Positions 53,257 to 62,898 of a DNA stretch of 64,000 bases are shown here, piece after piece (position 1 is the stretch's first letter; each line of letters starts with the position of its first letter). Source of the stretch: an uncultured Bacteroidota bacterium. GTDB lineage: Bacteria > Bacteroidota > Bacteroidia > Chitinophagales > Chitinophagaceae. The notes below the pieces were generated by a model. It was not told the origin of the DNA. It searched no databases and saw only the letters and a program-made list of their open reading frames with translations. Where the stretch lies: positions 62,001-126,000 of the forward strand of contig CAIVEW010000025.1 of assembly GCA_903905065.1 (NCBI GenBank), given 5' to 3'. A program made the position numbers and the translations under genes.

Positions 53257-54765
53257 ATGCGATACAAAGCGCTCATTTTTTTTCTATTGTGTTATTCTGC
53301 CCCCTACCGGGGCTGGGCATCGGGCTATTATGATTACGACGAAAACTGCAGGCTGGCTTACATAAATTTCATGTCCCTCCACTTTGAAGAAGGCAACGAT
53401 CACATTCTCGCTGAAAAGAAAGCCAATCCTGGTAATCTGTTGGCTGAATACATTTCAGATTATGCCGATTGCATTCCCCTGCTCATGAATTGTGACGCCG
53501 ACGAGTACAAATTACGCGCAGCTCATTTTGATGACCGGGTTAAGACATTGGAAAAAGGGGACCGCAATTCTCCATGGTGCCGCTTTTGTCTTGCGGGTAT
53601 ATACCTGCACAAGGCTATTGTAAATACCCGTTTTGGCGAACAGTATCATGCTGCGTTGAATTTTCGTAAGTCATTCACACTCCTGGAAGAGAATGAGCAC
53701 CTCTTCCCAGATTTTGAATACAACCGGGTGTTCACCGGCCTGGAGGAAGCCGTTGTAGGTGCCTTGCCTGGAAATTATAAGTGGCTCGCGTCCGTTTTCG
53801 GGCTAAAGGGCAATATTACGAAGGGCACAGCGCTGCTCGCGGCCTTTGTCAATAGACATACCAGTGCACAGCCTATCTATGCTGAGGCTGTATTGTACTA
53901 TGCATTTACCCGGTTTTATCTTTTATCCGAGCAAAAAGAGACATGGGCGTTGCTCAACAGCCCCGCATTTTCCACACAATCCAACCTGTTGAATACTTTC
54001 GTAAAAGTGAATATTGCACTCGACTACCATAAATCAGACGCTGCCATTGAAACCCTCAGGGCAGCTGCTTCCAGCCCTGAGTATGGCAAGTATCCCATCT
54101 TCAATTACCAGTTTGGCTGTGCCCTCCTCACCAGGCTGGATACTATGTGTACCAACTATTTTTACAGCTATCAACAAAAAACAAAAAGTGGGCTCTATAT
54201 AAAAGACGCTTGGCAAAAGATGGCATTCGGCTGGTATGCTAATGGAAATGACGCCAAGGCAACGTACTGCATGAATCAGGTGATTACACGAGGCGGCACA
54301 AAACTGGATGCCGATAAGCAGGCGTTACGCTTTGCAAAAATAAAGACCTGGCCGCAAAAAAATATATTGCAGGCACGCCTGCTTATAGACGGAGGTTATA
54401 ATGACCAAGCAATAACCATTTTGAATAGTATAGCAGTGTGTGAAATAAAATTTCCCGGAGATAAGGCCGAATACTATTTTCGTTTGGGACGCGCTTATCA
54501 GGCCAGATACGATGACAGCGGCCGGAAAGAAAATTTCGTTTCTGCCATCAACAACTATGCCGACGCAAGTGCCACGGGAAAAGGCCGGCCCGAACAATAT
54601 GCCGCAAGAGCAGCCCTTCAGGAAGGTAAAATGTTTGAGCAAATAGGCATGAACAAAGAGGCCCTCAATAAATACCATGAATGCCTCGATATGCCTGCCC
54701 ACGACTTTCAAAATTCAATAGACCAGCAGGCAAAAGCCGGGATTAATAGGATTGGCTCACAGTAG
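53257..54765 (+). CDS. TTC39/IML2-like TPR protein
   Basis: A 502-residue exported protein (signal ends RGWAS). Helical repeats run through it (SPWCRFCLAGIYLHKAIVN, GEQYHAALNFRKSF, AEYYFRLGRAYQARYDD, YAARAALQEGKMFEQIG); the pattern resembles the TTC39/IML2 family of TPR proteins. It is probably periplasmic and a scaffold of some kind, with no partner in view. Its 3' end overlaps the convergent diiron-like gene by 23 nt. Confidence 0.78.
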   Translation: MRYKALIFFLLCYSAPYRGWASGYYDYDENCRLAYINFMSLHFEEGNDHILAEKKANPGNLLAEYISDYADCIPLLMNCDADEYKLRAAHFDDRVKTLEKGDRNSPWCRFCLAGIYLHKAIVNTRFGEQYHAALNFRKSFTLLEENEHLFPDFEYNRVFTGLEEAVVGALPGNYKWLASVFGLKGNITKGTALLAAFVNRHTSAQPIYAEAVLYYAFTRFYLLSEQKETWALLNSPAFSTQSNLLNTFVKVNIALDYHKSDAAIETLRAAASSPEYGKYPIFNYQFGCALLTRLDTMCTNYFYSYQQKTKSGLYIKDAWQKMAFGWYANGNDAKATYCMNQVITRGGTKLDADKQALRFAKIKTWPQKNILQARLLIDGGYNDQAITILNSIAVCEIKFPGDKAEYYFRLGRAYQARYDDSGRKENFVSAINNYADASATGKGRPEQYAARAALQEGKMFEQIGMNKEALNKYHECLDMPAHDFQNSIDQQAKAGINRIGSQ

Positions 54766-55387
54766 TACCTTTCAATATCGTATTTATTGCAGAAACCCAT
54801 TTTTCAAACAGCCTGTTTTCCACCACACACATATCGTTTGCCAGCGATTCCCATTGCGGATGAAAAACCTCCAGCATCTTTTGCATTTCTTCCAGGTGAC
54901 CCTCTTCCTCAGCAATAATAGATTTTACATTTACCCTCGACTCGTATTTTGTCAGCGCGTCCTGGTATATGCCGTACAGCATATCTGCGCGTACCTCTAT
55001 GGCATAGGTCACCAGCAGGTAAGCACCATGTTTCATTTCTCTGCCGCTCAGGTTAAGCTTGTTTTTCACATACCGGCATGCGTCTACATCCAGTTGGTTC
55101 AGGTAGTGATAGCTTTCTATTGGCGCAAGCAAGTAAGGGTAAGAATAATCTGGGCAGGCATCCGCGTTTAGCTTGCCGATTTGCCGTTTTAGATAGTAGG
55201 CGTGGCGTGCTTCCTCCGCCGCATGTTTCAGCACTATGATCCCGGTGTGTACAGGGTGTTCGTACTTGGATATTTTCCTTGCACCTGTGTTCTCCATCAT
55301 TGACAGACTGTTCAGCCATTTGGCATGTATTTCGTCCGAAACCACTATCTGGTTCACTATTTCACTCAGTTGTTCATGTTGTTCCAT
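54743..55387 (-). CDS. Predicted ferritin-like diiron protein
   Basis: A 214-residue cytoplasmic helical protein without a signal peptide. Its acidic and His residues fit the carboxylate-bridged diiron pattern: Glu32, Glu59-x2-His62 (AAEEARHAYYLK), Glu131 (AIEVRAD) and Glu161-x2-His164 (AEEEGHLEEM). These are the six ligands of a four-helix ferritin-like site. I cannot name a specific family or substrate. A TAAATTTG -7 box is only 5 nt upstream of the ATG. Confidence 0.78.
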   Translation of the reverse strand: MEQHEQLSEIVNQIVVSDEIHAKWLNSLSMMENTGARKISKYEHPVHTGIIVLKHAAEEARHAYYLKRQIGKLNADACPDYSYPYLLAPIESYHYLNQLDVDACRYVKNKLNLSGREMKHGAYLLVTYAIEVRADMLYGIYQDALTKYESRVNVKSIIAEEEGHLEEMQKMLEVFHPQWESLANDMCVVENRLFEKWVSAINTILKGTTVSQSY

Positions 55388-55392
55388 TGCCG

Positions 55393-55400
55393 CAAATTTA
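55393..55400 (-). promoter_or_regulatory. -7 box (TAAATTTG) of the diiron-like gene
   Basis: A minus-strand TAAATTTG, 5 nt from the ATG, implying a leaderless or near-leaderless mRNA. Confidence 0.45.
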
Positions 55401-55415
55401 TGGGGTTTTAAAGCA

Positions 55416-55455
55416 AAATAGCTTATGCGACTTTAAATGATCGCATAAGCTATTT
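55416..55455 (-). terminator. Terminator after the M16 protease gene
   Basis: A perfect 15-bp stem (AAATAGCTTATGCGA and complement) with a 10-nt loop, followed on the minus strand by TTGCTTTAAAA. It separates the M16 gene from the diiron-like gene downstream. Confidence 0.8.
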
Positions 55456-55475
55456 CAATAAGAGCGATAAAACGA

Positions 55476-58421
55476 CTAATAACCGAATATCTGATCCAGC
55501 GATAATTTCTTCACAGCGCCTATCTTCTCCATATCGTTAGTGGCCACTTTCTTTTCAGATGCCACTATGCAATAAGTATAGGGCTTGCTGGCCATATTGT
55601 CGTCATGAAATTTCTTAAGTTCAGGATACGAAAGTTTATCAGCATTCATGTATATGCTCTTGCGTATATCTTCATTTAGCCCTCTGCGTTCTGCTGCGAG
55701 ATAATTGTAGATAATATCATCCTCCGTGATACGCTCAGTCTCAATGCCCTTTTTTAGCTCAGACCGTGCATTTAGTACGTTATTCTCCACCGACGGCAGA
55801 TCGTTCAGCAGCTCATTCATGGCTTTTATGGATTCGTTGAACTTATCTGCCTGGCACCCCACATAAGCCGATATATAGTAGGGGTCTTCTTTCTTTTCAG
55901 GAGTTATTACATAGGAGCTGGTAGAGTATGCCAGTGCCTTGCTCTCACGTATCGTCTGGAAAACAAGTGAGCCCATTCCTCCACCAAAGTAGTTGTTGAA
56001 CATATTGATCGCTGGTTGCTTAGCCGGGTCATAGCCGGGTATATTCCGCACCCACCTGATCTCGCTCTGCACCATATCATAATCTGCAAATAATACCTGG
56101 TTTTGCGCCTGCGTAGTAAAGTTGAATGCCTTTGCCGCCGCGAATGGTTTGAACATTTCCGGCATTTTGTGTACGCCTTTCAGCGAAGCTGTAAGTGCAT
56201 TCATCGTCTCCGGCCCGTAATACAAGATCCTGTGGCTGTAGCTCGACATATTATGCAGCAAGTCCACCAACTCAGCGCTGGTCAGATTTTTCAGCTCATC
56301 ATTGCTCAGCACGTTGTTAAATGGATTGTCTGCGCCATACCTTGCATAGGCCACCAGCCCATTCATTATTTGTCCCTTGTTATTCTTGGCATCTGCCCTG
56401 CTTTTGCTAATGCGAGCCTTGAGCGAAGCAAGAGCCTGCTCGTCCGGTTTGCAGTTGGTTACCAGGTCTTCGAAAAGCGCTACCGCCTTATCAAAGTTTT
56501 CTTGCAGGCCTTCTATAGTCACCGTAGTATACTCACCTTCGGTTCTCAGGTTAAAGCTACATGCCAGCTTATAAAATTGTTTTGAGAATTCCTCGGCACT
56601 TGTTTTATCTGTTCCCAGGAACTGCAGGTACTGTGCAGCAACGGCCACTTTCTTATCGTTCCACGTACCGAATTTATACCGGTAAGACATGCGGAACAAA
56701 CCGTCTTCGTCATTATGCACATACAATATCTCCGCAGGGCCCAGGCTGCCTTTCTGCATGTCTTTATTGTAGTCAACCCACACTGGCAGCACAGGGTCCA
56801 CCGGCATTTCTATCACATCCTTTACAAATTTGGATTGCTTGTTAGGGTTCGGTTCAATAGGAGTGATCGGTGGCTTTACCACTTTCACCACATTTTTGTC
56901 GGCGCCTTTCCTTTTATATACTAAAACATAGTTCTCGCCAAAGTACTTGTTTGCGAAATCAATGATATCCTGGCGCGTAAGTTTAGAGAGGCGGTCGGTG
57001 TAGGAAACATCGTCCAGCCAGTCTTCCTCACCCACAAAAGCGCCCATCAGCGCACTTGCCCGCGAACCATATTTTTCGGTCTGCTGCATCATTGCCTTCT
57101 TCTGGTTGTTGATGATAGATACCATCAGGTCGTTGTCAAAGTTGCCTTTGCGCAGATTATTAATTTCGCCCAGCATCAGGTCCTTTACCTCGTCCAGGTT
57201 CTGGCCCAGGGTAGGGGTGCCTTGCAGGCTCATGTAGCCATAATCAACAAGTATATCTGCGCTGGCAGAGGCGCGCAGCAGTTTTTGTTTTTTTACTAGG
57301 TTCAGATCTATTAGGCCAGCACGCCCGTTGGTGAGTATCTGTCCCACCAGGTCTGCCAATAGGGCGTCCTTGGAGTGTACGCCCGGCAACCGGTATCCTA
57401 TAGTTACAAATTCAGCGTCAGGCCCATACACTTCTTTCGTTACAGGCGATGTAATTGGCGCTTCCGGCTTGAAAGTGTACTCGGGTATTTTCTTCGACTT
57501 CATGCCGGAAAAATAATGGTCAACCTTCTTTATCATGTCATCCGGGTCGAAATCGCCGGATACTATAACACCCATATTGTTGGGTACATAGTATGTTTCA
57601 AAGTATTTCCTTATCTCCAGCAGCGAGGGGTTCTTTAAATGTTCTATGGTGCCGATGGTTGTTTGTTTCCCATAATTGTGGTTCAGGAAAAGATTACCAA
57701 GCATCATCTCTTCCACCTTGTTGCGGTCGTTGTCCAGGCCGCGGTTTTTCTCTTCATATACAGCTTCCAGCTCAGTATGAAAAATGCGGAACACCGGGTC
57801 TTTAAAACGCTCCGACTGCACTTTCAGGAACTTATCGACCGCGTTAGATGGAATATCTTCCGTATACACCGTCTCTTCAAACGAAGTAAAGGCGTTGGTA
57901 CCCTTCGCTCCCATCGACGACATCATCTTGTCATACTCATTGGCAATTGCCCATTTCGCCGCCAGGCCGGATACCGAATCTATGCGATGATATATGGCCG
58001 CGCGCTTTGTGTCATCTGCAGTGTGGTTATACTCCTCGTAGAGCGCATTTATCTTCGTGAGCATTGGCTCTTCCTTGCTCCAGTCCAGCGAGCCATAGTT
58101 CTGAGTACCCTTGAACATCATATGCTCCAGGTAGTGCGCCAGCCCCGTATGGTCAGCGGGATCGGTCTTACTGCCCGCCTTGGTAGCGATATAGAAATGC
58201 ATGCGGGGCTCTTTATGAGTTGGGCTCAGGATAACGGTCAACCCATTACCCAGTTTATAAAACCTCGACTGCATCGGATCATTGCTTACATATTTGTAGC
58301 TATACCCGCCCGATTTCCCCTCCTTCCATTGGTACTTTTCGTCATCACCTTTGTCTTTTGCGTGCGCCATTCCGGCCGCGACAAGGCATACCGATAACAG
58401 GCAAATTCTTACTGATCTCAT
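55476..58421 (-). CDS. M16-family zinc metalloprotease
   Basis: A 981-residue periplasmic pitrilysin-type protease in duplicated form. The signal peptide is MRSVRICLLSVCLVAAGMAHA. The zinc motif is HYLEHMMFKGT (HxxEH, near 93), with the downstream Glu in EAVYEEKNRG. The second half repeats the fold without the zinc ligands, as usual (GGMGSLVFQTIRESKALAYS). It probably degrades peptides in the periplasm. A hairpin follows the stop. Confidence 0.94.
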   Translation of the reverse strand: MRSVRICLLSVCLVAAGMAHAKDKGDDEKYQWKEGKSGGYSYKYVSNDPMQSRFYKLGNGLTVILSPTHKEPRMHFYIATKAGSKTDPADHTGLAHYLEHMMFKGTQNYGSLDWSKEEPMLTKINALYEEYNHTADDTKRAAIYHRIDSVSGLAAKWAIANEYDKMMSSMGAKGTNAFTSFEETVYTEDIPSNAVDKFLKVQSERFKDPVFRIFHTELEAVYEEKNRGLDNDRNKVEEMMLGNLFLNHNYGKQTTIGTIEHLKNPSLLEIRKYFETYYVPNNMGVIVSGDFDPDDMIKKVDHYFSGMKSKKIPEYTFKPEAPITSPVTKEVYGPDAEFVTIGYRLPGVHSKDALLADLVGQILTNGRAGLIDLNLVKKQKLLRASASADILVDYGYMSLQGTPTLGQNLDEVKDLMLGEINNLRKGNFDNDLMVSIINNQKKAMMQQTEKYGSRASALMGAFVGEEDWLDDVSYTDRLSKLTRQDIIDFANKYFGENYVLVYKRKGADKNVVKVVKPPITPIEPNPNKQSKFVKDVIEMPVDPVLPVWVDYNKDMQKGSLGPAEILYVHNDEDGLFRMSYRYKFGTWNDKKVAVAAQYLQFLGTDKTSAEEFSKQFYKLACSFNLRTEGEYTTVTIEGLQENFDKAVALFEDLVTNCKPDEQALASLKARISKSRADAKNNKGQIMNGLVAYARYGADNPFNNVLSNDELKNLTSAELVDLLHNMSSYSHRILYYGPETMNALTASLKGVHKMPEMFKPFAAAKAFNFTTQAQNQVLFADYDMVQSEIRWVRNIPGYDPAKQPAINMFNNYFGGGMGSLVFQTIRESKALAYSTSSYVITPEKKEDPYYISAYVGCQADKFNESIKAMNELLNDLPSVENNVLNARSELKKGIETERITEDDIIYNYLAAERRGLNEDIRKSIYMNADKLSYPELKKFHDDNMASKPYTYCIVASEKKVATNDMEKIGAVKKLSLDQIFGY

Positions 58422-58561
58422 AACTATGTTGTTTGAATAGGGTACAAATTAAAAATAAATTGCTGAAAGCAAGTTTTTCATTTTGGCAGGAGTAATCTTC
58501 CTAATTTAAATAATTTTATTTATTTATCAGGTGCAGTCAATAACGATTTATTTATGTAAAA

Positions 58562-58581
58562 CGTGCTATATTTAAAGCACG
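58562..58581. promoter_or_regulatory. Small dyad upstream of the Hpt-FIST-kinase operon
   Basis: CGTGCT and AGCACG form a 6-bp inverted repeat with an 8-nt AT-rich spacer, about 90 nt before the Hpt ATG. It could be a regulator site; nothing else supports it. Confidence 0.25.
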
Positions 58582-58671
58582 ATTTAACCTTAGTTGGAAT
58601 AAATCGATGTCCATACACTCATTTTTTGAACTTAACATAGGGTACTGTTTTGTACACCCACGTTTTTAACT

Positions 58672-59010
58672 ATGCTATACGACCTTACCGAATTAAGATC
58701 CCTTTTTGGCGACGACGTTGCCTCCCTCGATGAATTAATGAATAATTTTATCGTGGACGCAACAATTTCGGTAGATAGTATCAACGAGGCATGCCTTACA
58801 GGGGATGTAGCGATAATCAAGGCTGAGCTTCACAAGTTTGCGGGAATGGTAACCAGCCTTCATATATACAGCATCAAGGAACCGCTTAAAAATATAGAAC
58901 GGGAAATAAATGAAAGGGGGCTCGATGATGTTAATCTCGGCAATATTAAATTGATAACGGCCACGATAATCAAAGTAATAGACCATCTCAAAAACGAAAC
59001 AATCGCTTAA
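58672..59010 (+). CDS. Histidine phosphotransfer (Hpt) protein
   Basis: A 112-residue single-domain phosphotransfer protein. The phosphorylatable His54 lies in ELHKFAGMVTSL, the Hpt consensus HxxxG in a helical bundle. It should shuttle phosphate between the receiver of the kinase encoded two genes downstream and a further response regulator not present here. It starts a tight three-gene operon, with 9 nt to the FIST gene. Confidence 0.85.
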   Translation: MLYDLTELRSLFGDDVASLDELMNNFIVDATISVDSINEACLTGDVAIIKAELHKFAGMVTSLHIYSIKEPLKNIEREINERGLDDVNLGNIKLITATIIKVIDHLKNETIA

Positions 59011-59019
59011 ATAAGGATT

Positions 59020-60162
59020 ATGAAACTGCAACAACACACATATATCAACGGCGTGTGGAGCGACATAGCTTCATCGGGCATAAAGAATAAAGACAAAGCT
59101 GGTCTCGTGCTTGTATTTGGCAACGCTGATCTCTTGACCCAACAGGCAAACTTCGATTTTCTTAGAAATCAATACCCGGTCGCCGACCTGGTGTTTGCGT
59201 CCACCGCAGGTGAGATCGCCAATGGCCATGTTCTTGACAACAGTATTATTGCAACAGCAATAGCCTTTGACAAGACACGCACCCGGGCGTTATCGTTGGC
59301 GCTTGGCAGTGATTGCAATAGTTATGAAGCCGGCCAAAGGCTTTTTGAGCAATTGCTCGAAGATGATCTGTGCTATTTATTCGTAATTAGCGATGGCATC
59401 AGAATAAATGGCAGTGACCTGGTGTCTGGTCTCAATAGCGCTAATTTTGATAATATTCCCATCACCGGCGGTCTCGCCGGCGATGAAGACAAGTTTAAGT
59501 CTACCGCAACAGGTCTGAACTGCATTCCTGGCGAGGGAAACGTTGTGGCTGTCGGCTTCTACGGTAAAAACCTCTTGATAGGGCATGGCTCCATAGGCGG
59601 CTGGGATGAATTCGGGTACGAACGGACCATAACCAAATCACACAAAAATGTGCTTTACCAGATTGATGGCAAAAGTGCGTTGAGTCTTTATAAAGAATAC
59701 CTCGGCGATTATGTGAAAGAGCTTCCCGGATCTGCGTTGCTTTTCCCGCTGTCTATTAAGAATGCGGGAAATGATATGCCATTGGTAAGAACCATCCTTG
59801 CTGTTAATGAAGCAGAGGATAGTATGACTTTTGCCGGCAATATGCCGGAAGGCAGCAAAGTGAAGCTCATGAAAGGAAATTTTGGCAAGCTGATTCAGGC
59901 CGCAGCTGATGCGTCCGAGATATCTGTTGGAAAATTAAACGACAACGAACCGGATCTCGTCATCCTTATAAGCTGTGTGGGAAGGAAGATAATTTTACAG
60001 AAGAGGATCGACGAAGAAGTTGAAGCTACCGGCGATGTTTTTGGCCCGGGCGTGAGCATCGCGGGCTTTTATTCATACGGTGAGATCACACCCCTTAAGT
60101 CGGACACTAAGTGCGAACTGCACAATCAAACAATGACCATTACAGCTTTCAAAGAATTATAA
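59020..60162 (+). CDS. FIST-domain sensor protein
   Basis: A 380-residue cytoplasmic sensor with FIST_N (about 25-215, LVFGNADLLTQQ, FASTAGEIANG, PITGGLAGDE, GFYGKNLLIGHGSIGGWDEF) and FIST_C (about 220-375, YLGDYVKELPG, ISCVGRKIILQKR, VSIAGFYSYGEI). FIST domains are thought to bind small ligands, possibly amino acids. With no kinase domain of its own, it probably passes its signal to the kinase encoded 14 nt downstream. Confidence 0.93.
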   Translation: MKLQQHTYINGVWSDIASSGIKNKDKAGLVLVFGNADLLTQQANFDFLRNQYPVADLVFASTAGEIANGHVLDNSIIATAIAFDKTRTRALSLALGSDCNSYEAGQRLFEQLLEDDLCYLFVISDGIRINGSDLVSGLNSANFDNIPITGGLAGDEDKFKSTATGLNCIPGEGNVVAVGFYGKNLLIGHGSIGGWDEFGYERTITKSHKNVLYQIDGKSALSLYKEYLGDYVKELPGSALLFPLSIKNAGNDMPLVRTILAVNEAEDSMTFAGNMPEGSKVKLMKGNFGKLIQAAADASEISVGKLNDNEPDLVILISCVGRKIILQKRIDEEVEATGDVFGPGVSIAGFYSYGEITPLKSDTKCELHNQTMTITAFKEL

Positions 60163-60176
60163 AAATAGCAGTACAA

Positions 60177-61694
60177 ATGTCGTACAACAAAATACTGAAG
60201 AAGCAAATAGCGCGATACCTGCCAAAAGATTACCATGAGGCAAAAGAGCTTACTGAGTTTCTGGAATCGATAAGTGATAATTACGACTCTTTCGACAGGG
60301 ATAAGAAAATTATTGAAAATGCATTTATTGTCAGTGAAAAAGAGTTCAACGAAGTAGTTGAAAATTTGAAAAGTCAGAACGAGATCAGGCTGAAATCAAT
60401 ATCTGAGTTAAAGGATGCCATCTCTGCTATTGACGCCAGCTTATTTGACGGTGCCACAGATTCTGATGACGACATTCTTAACATAATAACATTGCTTAAG
60501 GAGCAGATCCGGAAGACAAAAGAACTGGAAAAACACCTTACTGAATCTAAAAACATTGCCGAGAAAACGGCCAGGGCCAAGAGCGACTTCCTGTCCACGA
60601 TGAGCCATGAGATCAGGACACCCCTTAATGCAATAATCGGGTACATTCATTTGCTGAAGCAGGAAAACCCCATGCCCTCGCAGATTGAATATCTCGACAT
60701 CCTGCAGATATCCTCTAAAAACCTGCTATCACTGGTCAATGATATTCTTGACTTCAACAAAATTGAAGAAAACAAAATTGTGTTTGCCAGCAGCGACATC
60801 GAGATCCGTAAATTGTTGCATGAGATCAAGATGGCCAATAAGATAATGGCAGATGAGCGCGGCAATACCATCAAAATAATGGTAGATGAAGATATCCCGA
60901 AATACCTGGTTGGGGATACGACAAGACTGGCGCAGGTATTCAACAATCTTGTCTCTAATGCCATTAAGTTTACCTCCAATGGCCGCATCACTGTTGAGTT
61001 ACAATTGAAAGCACAGGAGGGGGACAATTCCGTTATTGACTTTTCGATCTCAGACACGGGTATCGGCATCAATGATGAAAGTCAAAAACACATATTTCAC
61101 CGGTTTACACAGGCCCATAAATACATATCGCGCGAATACGGTGGCACTGGCCTCGGACTTGCTATCATTCAGAAGCTACTCAAACTCATGGGTAGCGACA
61201 TAAAGGTGAAAAGCACCATAGGCGTCGGATCAACGTTCTATTTCACGCTTACGCTCCCCAAGAGCAGCTTGCAGGAAGGCGTAGAAATAGATATGGGATC
61301 CGAAAATCTGCTGCTTGATGGGGTGAGGGTCTTACTGGTTGAGGACATTACTTACAATGCAATGCTCGCCAAGAAGATGCTCACAAACTGGAATGCCCAT
61401 GTCACTGTTGCTGACAATGGTCTCAAAGCAGTGGAAAAAGCAATGACGGAACAGTTCGACATCATACTTATGGATGTGCAGATGCCGATAATGGACGGGA
61501 TAACGGCCACTAAGGAGATCAGGAAGTTTAACCTGGACATCAGCATTTTTCCGCTCACGGCGGCAGTTGATGCGGAGATCCAGGCTGAATTTGCCGAATT
61601 GGGCGCAAGGGAATTTATTTTAAAACCGATAAATCCCGACTCGTTGCGTAAAACGTTATTGAAATGGTATAATTCGAGGGTGACAAAAAATTAA
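60177..61694 (+). CDS. Hybrid sensor histidine kinase / response regulator
   Basis: A 505-residue soluble hybrid kinase without membrane segments. An N-terminal helical region of about 130 residues of unknown role precedes the HisKA H-box (FLSTMSHEIRTPLNAII, His144). The ATPase domain has NNLVSNAIKFT and DTGIGI with GTGLGLAI. The C-terminal receiver (about 385-505) has its phosphoacceptor Asp433 in ILMDVQMPIMDG, Lys in FILKPI and the Thr in LTAAV. ATG 60177 is chosen, avoiding an overlap with the FIST gene. It probably interacts with the FIST protein and Hpt. Confidence 0.95.
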   Translation: MSYNKILKKQIARYLPKDYHEAKELTEFLESISDNYDSFDRDKKIIENAFIVSEKEFNEVVENLKSQNEIRLKSISELKDAISAIDASLFDGATDSDDDILNIITLLKEQIRKTKELEKHLTESKNIAEKTARAKSDFLSTMSHEIRTPLNAIIGYIHLLKQENPMPSQIEYLDILQISSKNLLSLVNDILDFNKIEENKIVFASSDIEIRKLLHEIKMANKIMADERGNTIKIMVDEDIPKYLVGDTTRLAQVFNNLVSNAIKFTSNGRITVELQLKAQEGDNSVIDFSISDTGIGINDESQKHIFHRFTQAHKYISREYGGTGLGLAIIQKLLKLMGSDIKVKSTIGVGSTFYFTLTLPKSSLQEGVEIDMGSENLLLDGVRVLLVEDITYNAMLAKKMLTNWNAHVTVADNGLKAVEKAMTEQFDIILMDVQMPIMDGITATKEIRKFNLDISIFPLTAAVDAEIQAEFAELGAREFILKPINPDSLRKTLLKWYNSRVTKN

Positions 61695-61852
61695 AACTTG
61701 TTCTTATTCCCCTTTCCATGCTTGTGCGGCTGATATAATCGAAGAAGAAGAAACGAATAAAAATACAATGACAAATAGAAAATTGTTTTTCTTAGGAAAT
61801 GTCATACAATAACTTATTTACCTGTTTTTTCGATGCCCTTTCAGTAAATCAG

Positions 61853-62455
61853 TTAATCCTGGCTGATCTGAGGTTCACCCTTGCAGATCCCAAACGTTCT
61901 CCTGTGGTAGGGAGATAGCCCTTGCTCGGTAATCTGTTGCCTGTGATGGGCGGTGCCATAGCCCTTATTGTCGTTCCATCCGTAGTGTGGGTATTCGTTA
62001 TGTAGCCGCAGCATATATTCGTCACGGTGGGTTTTAGCGAGGATGCTCGCGGCGGCTATCGATGCATAGATAGCGTCGCCCTGTATCACACATTGATGCA
62101 CTATACCAAAATAGGGAGAGAAGATATGTCCGTCTATCAGCAGCAAGTCCGGCTTCGTGTTTAGCTGGTCTATAGCCAGGTGCATTGCTTTAAACGAAGC
62201 CTTAAGTATGTTAATGCGGTCTATCTCTTCATGGTCTACCATGGCCACTGCCCAGGCTATGGCCTTGCGCTCTATTATCGGGCGCAGCGTATTGCGATCC
62301 TCCTCAGTTACCTGCTTGCTGTCGTTAAGTAATGTGTGCCGGAATGTCGGGGGCAATATCACAGAAGCAGCAAATACCGGCCCGGCAAGGCACCCCCTCC
62401 CGGCCTCATCACAGCCAGCCTCTACAAGCCCCTTTTGAAAAAAACGTTTCAGCAA
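61853..62455 (-). CDS. rnhB: Ribonuclease HII
   Basis: A 200-residue enzyme removing ribonucleotides from DNA. The acidic motif DEAGRG has Asp16-Glu17, with the further landmarks GPVFAASVIL, NDSKQVTEEDR, DGHIFSPYFG, GDAIYASIAAASILAKTHRD and YGWNDNKGYGT. The only start in frame before the motif is TTG at 62455, one codon from an upstream TAA region. It is monocistronic on this strand. Confidence 0.94.
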   Translation of the reverse strand: MLKRFFQKGLVEAGCDEAGRGCLAGPVFAASVILPPTFRHTLLNDSKQVTEEDRNTLRPIIERKAIAWAVAMVDHEEIDRINILKASFKAMHLAIDQLNTKPDLLLIDGHIFSPYFGIVHQCVIQGDAIYASIAAASILAKTHRDEYMLRLHNEYPHYGWNDNKGYGTAHHRQQITEQGLSPYHRRTFGICKGEPQISQD

Positions 62456-62898
62456 TGTTTAGTCATTGTTTCAGGCAAAATAATACAAATCCATCCATAA
62501 ACGGCCTCGGAAAATTTCTTCGGCAACATTTACTTTTGATTTTTAGTCTTTTATGGCACAATTCTATTAAGTTTGAGTACAAACAATTTAACAATGGAGA
62601 AGTGACACCCGGACTTACGACTCACAACTTACGACTCACAACTTATGACTTACGACTAAAAGTGGCACAATTCTATTAAGTATGATACTAGCTAACTTTA
62701 TAATGCTAAACTAAAGATGACGAATGCGGACTTACGACTCACAACTTACGACTTACGACTAAAAGCGGCACAATTCTATTAAGTTTGAATACTGACTAAC
62801 TTAGACTGTTAAACTAAAGATGACAAACTCCAGAGTTATTTACCCGCCGGAGCTTTAGCGAAGGAGGGCGACTCACGACTCACGACTCACGACTAAAT
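62456..62898. repeat. Intergenic tandem-repeat region
   Basis: This 443-bp gap has no convincing gene. It holds three copies of GGCACAATTCTATTAAGT at 62555, 62664 and 62767 (spacing 109 and 103 bp), each followed by TTGA, ATGA or TTGA. Between them are runs of short units such as ACTTACGACT, CACAACTTACGACT and GACTCAC, and the shared stretch AAACTAAAGATGAC. The last run, ACTCACGACTCACGACT, ends 9 nt before the transporter ATG. No ORF of note or ncRNA signature is evident. Confidence 0.75.

Noticed and set aside
62590-62895. CRISPR array
   Set aside because: The repeats at 62.6-62.9 kb are short, unequal and overlapping, with no constant repeat of 23-47 bp and no unique spacers; no cas genes are in the window.
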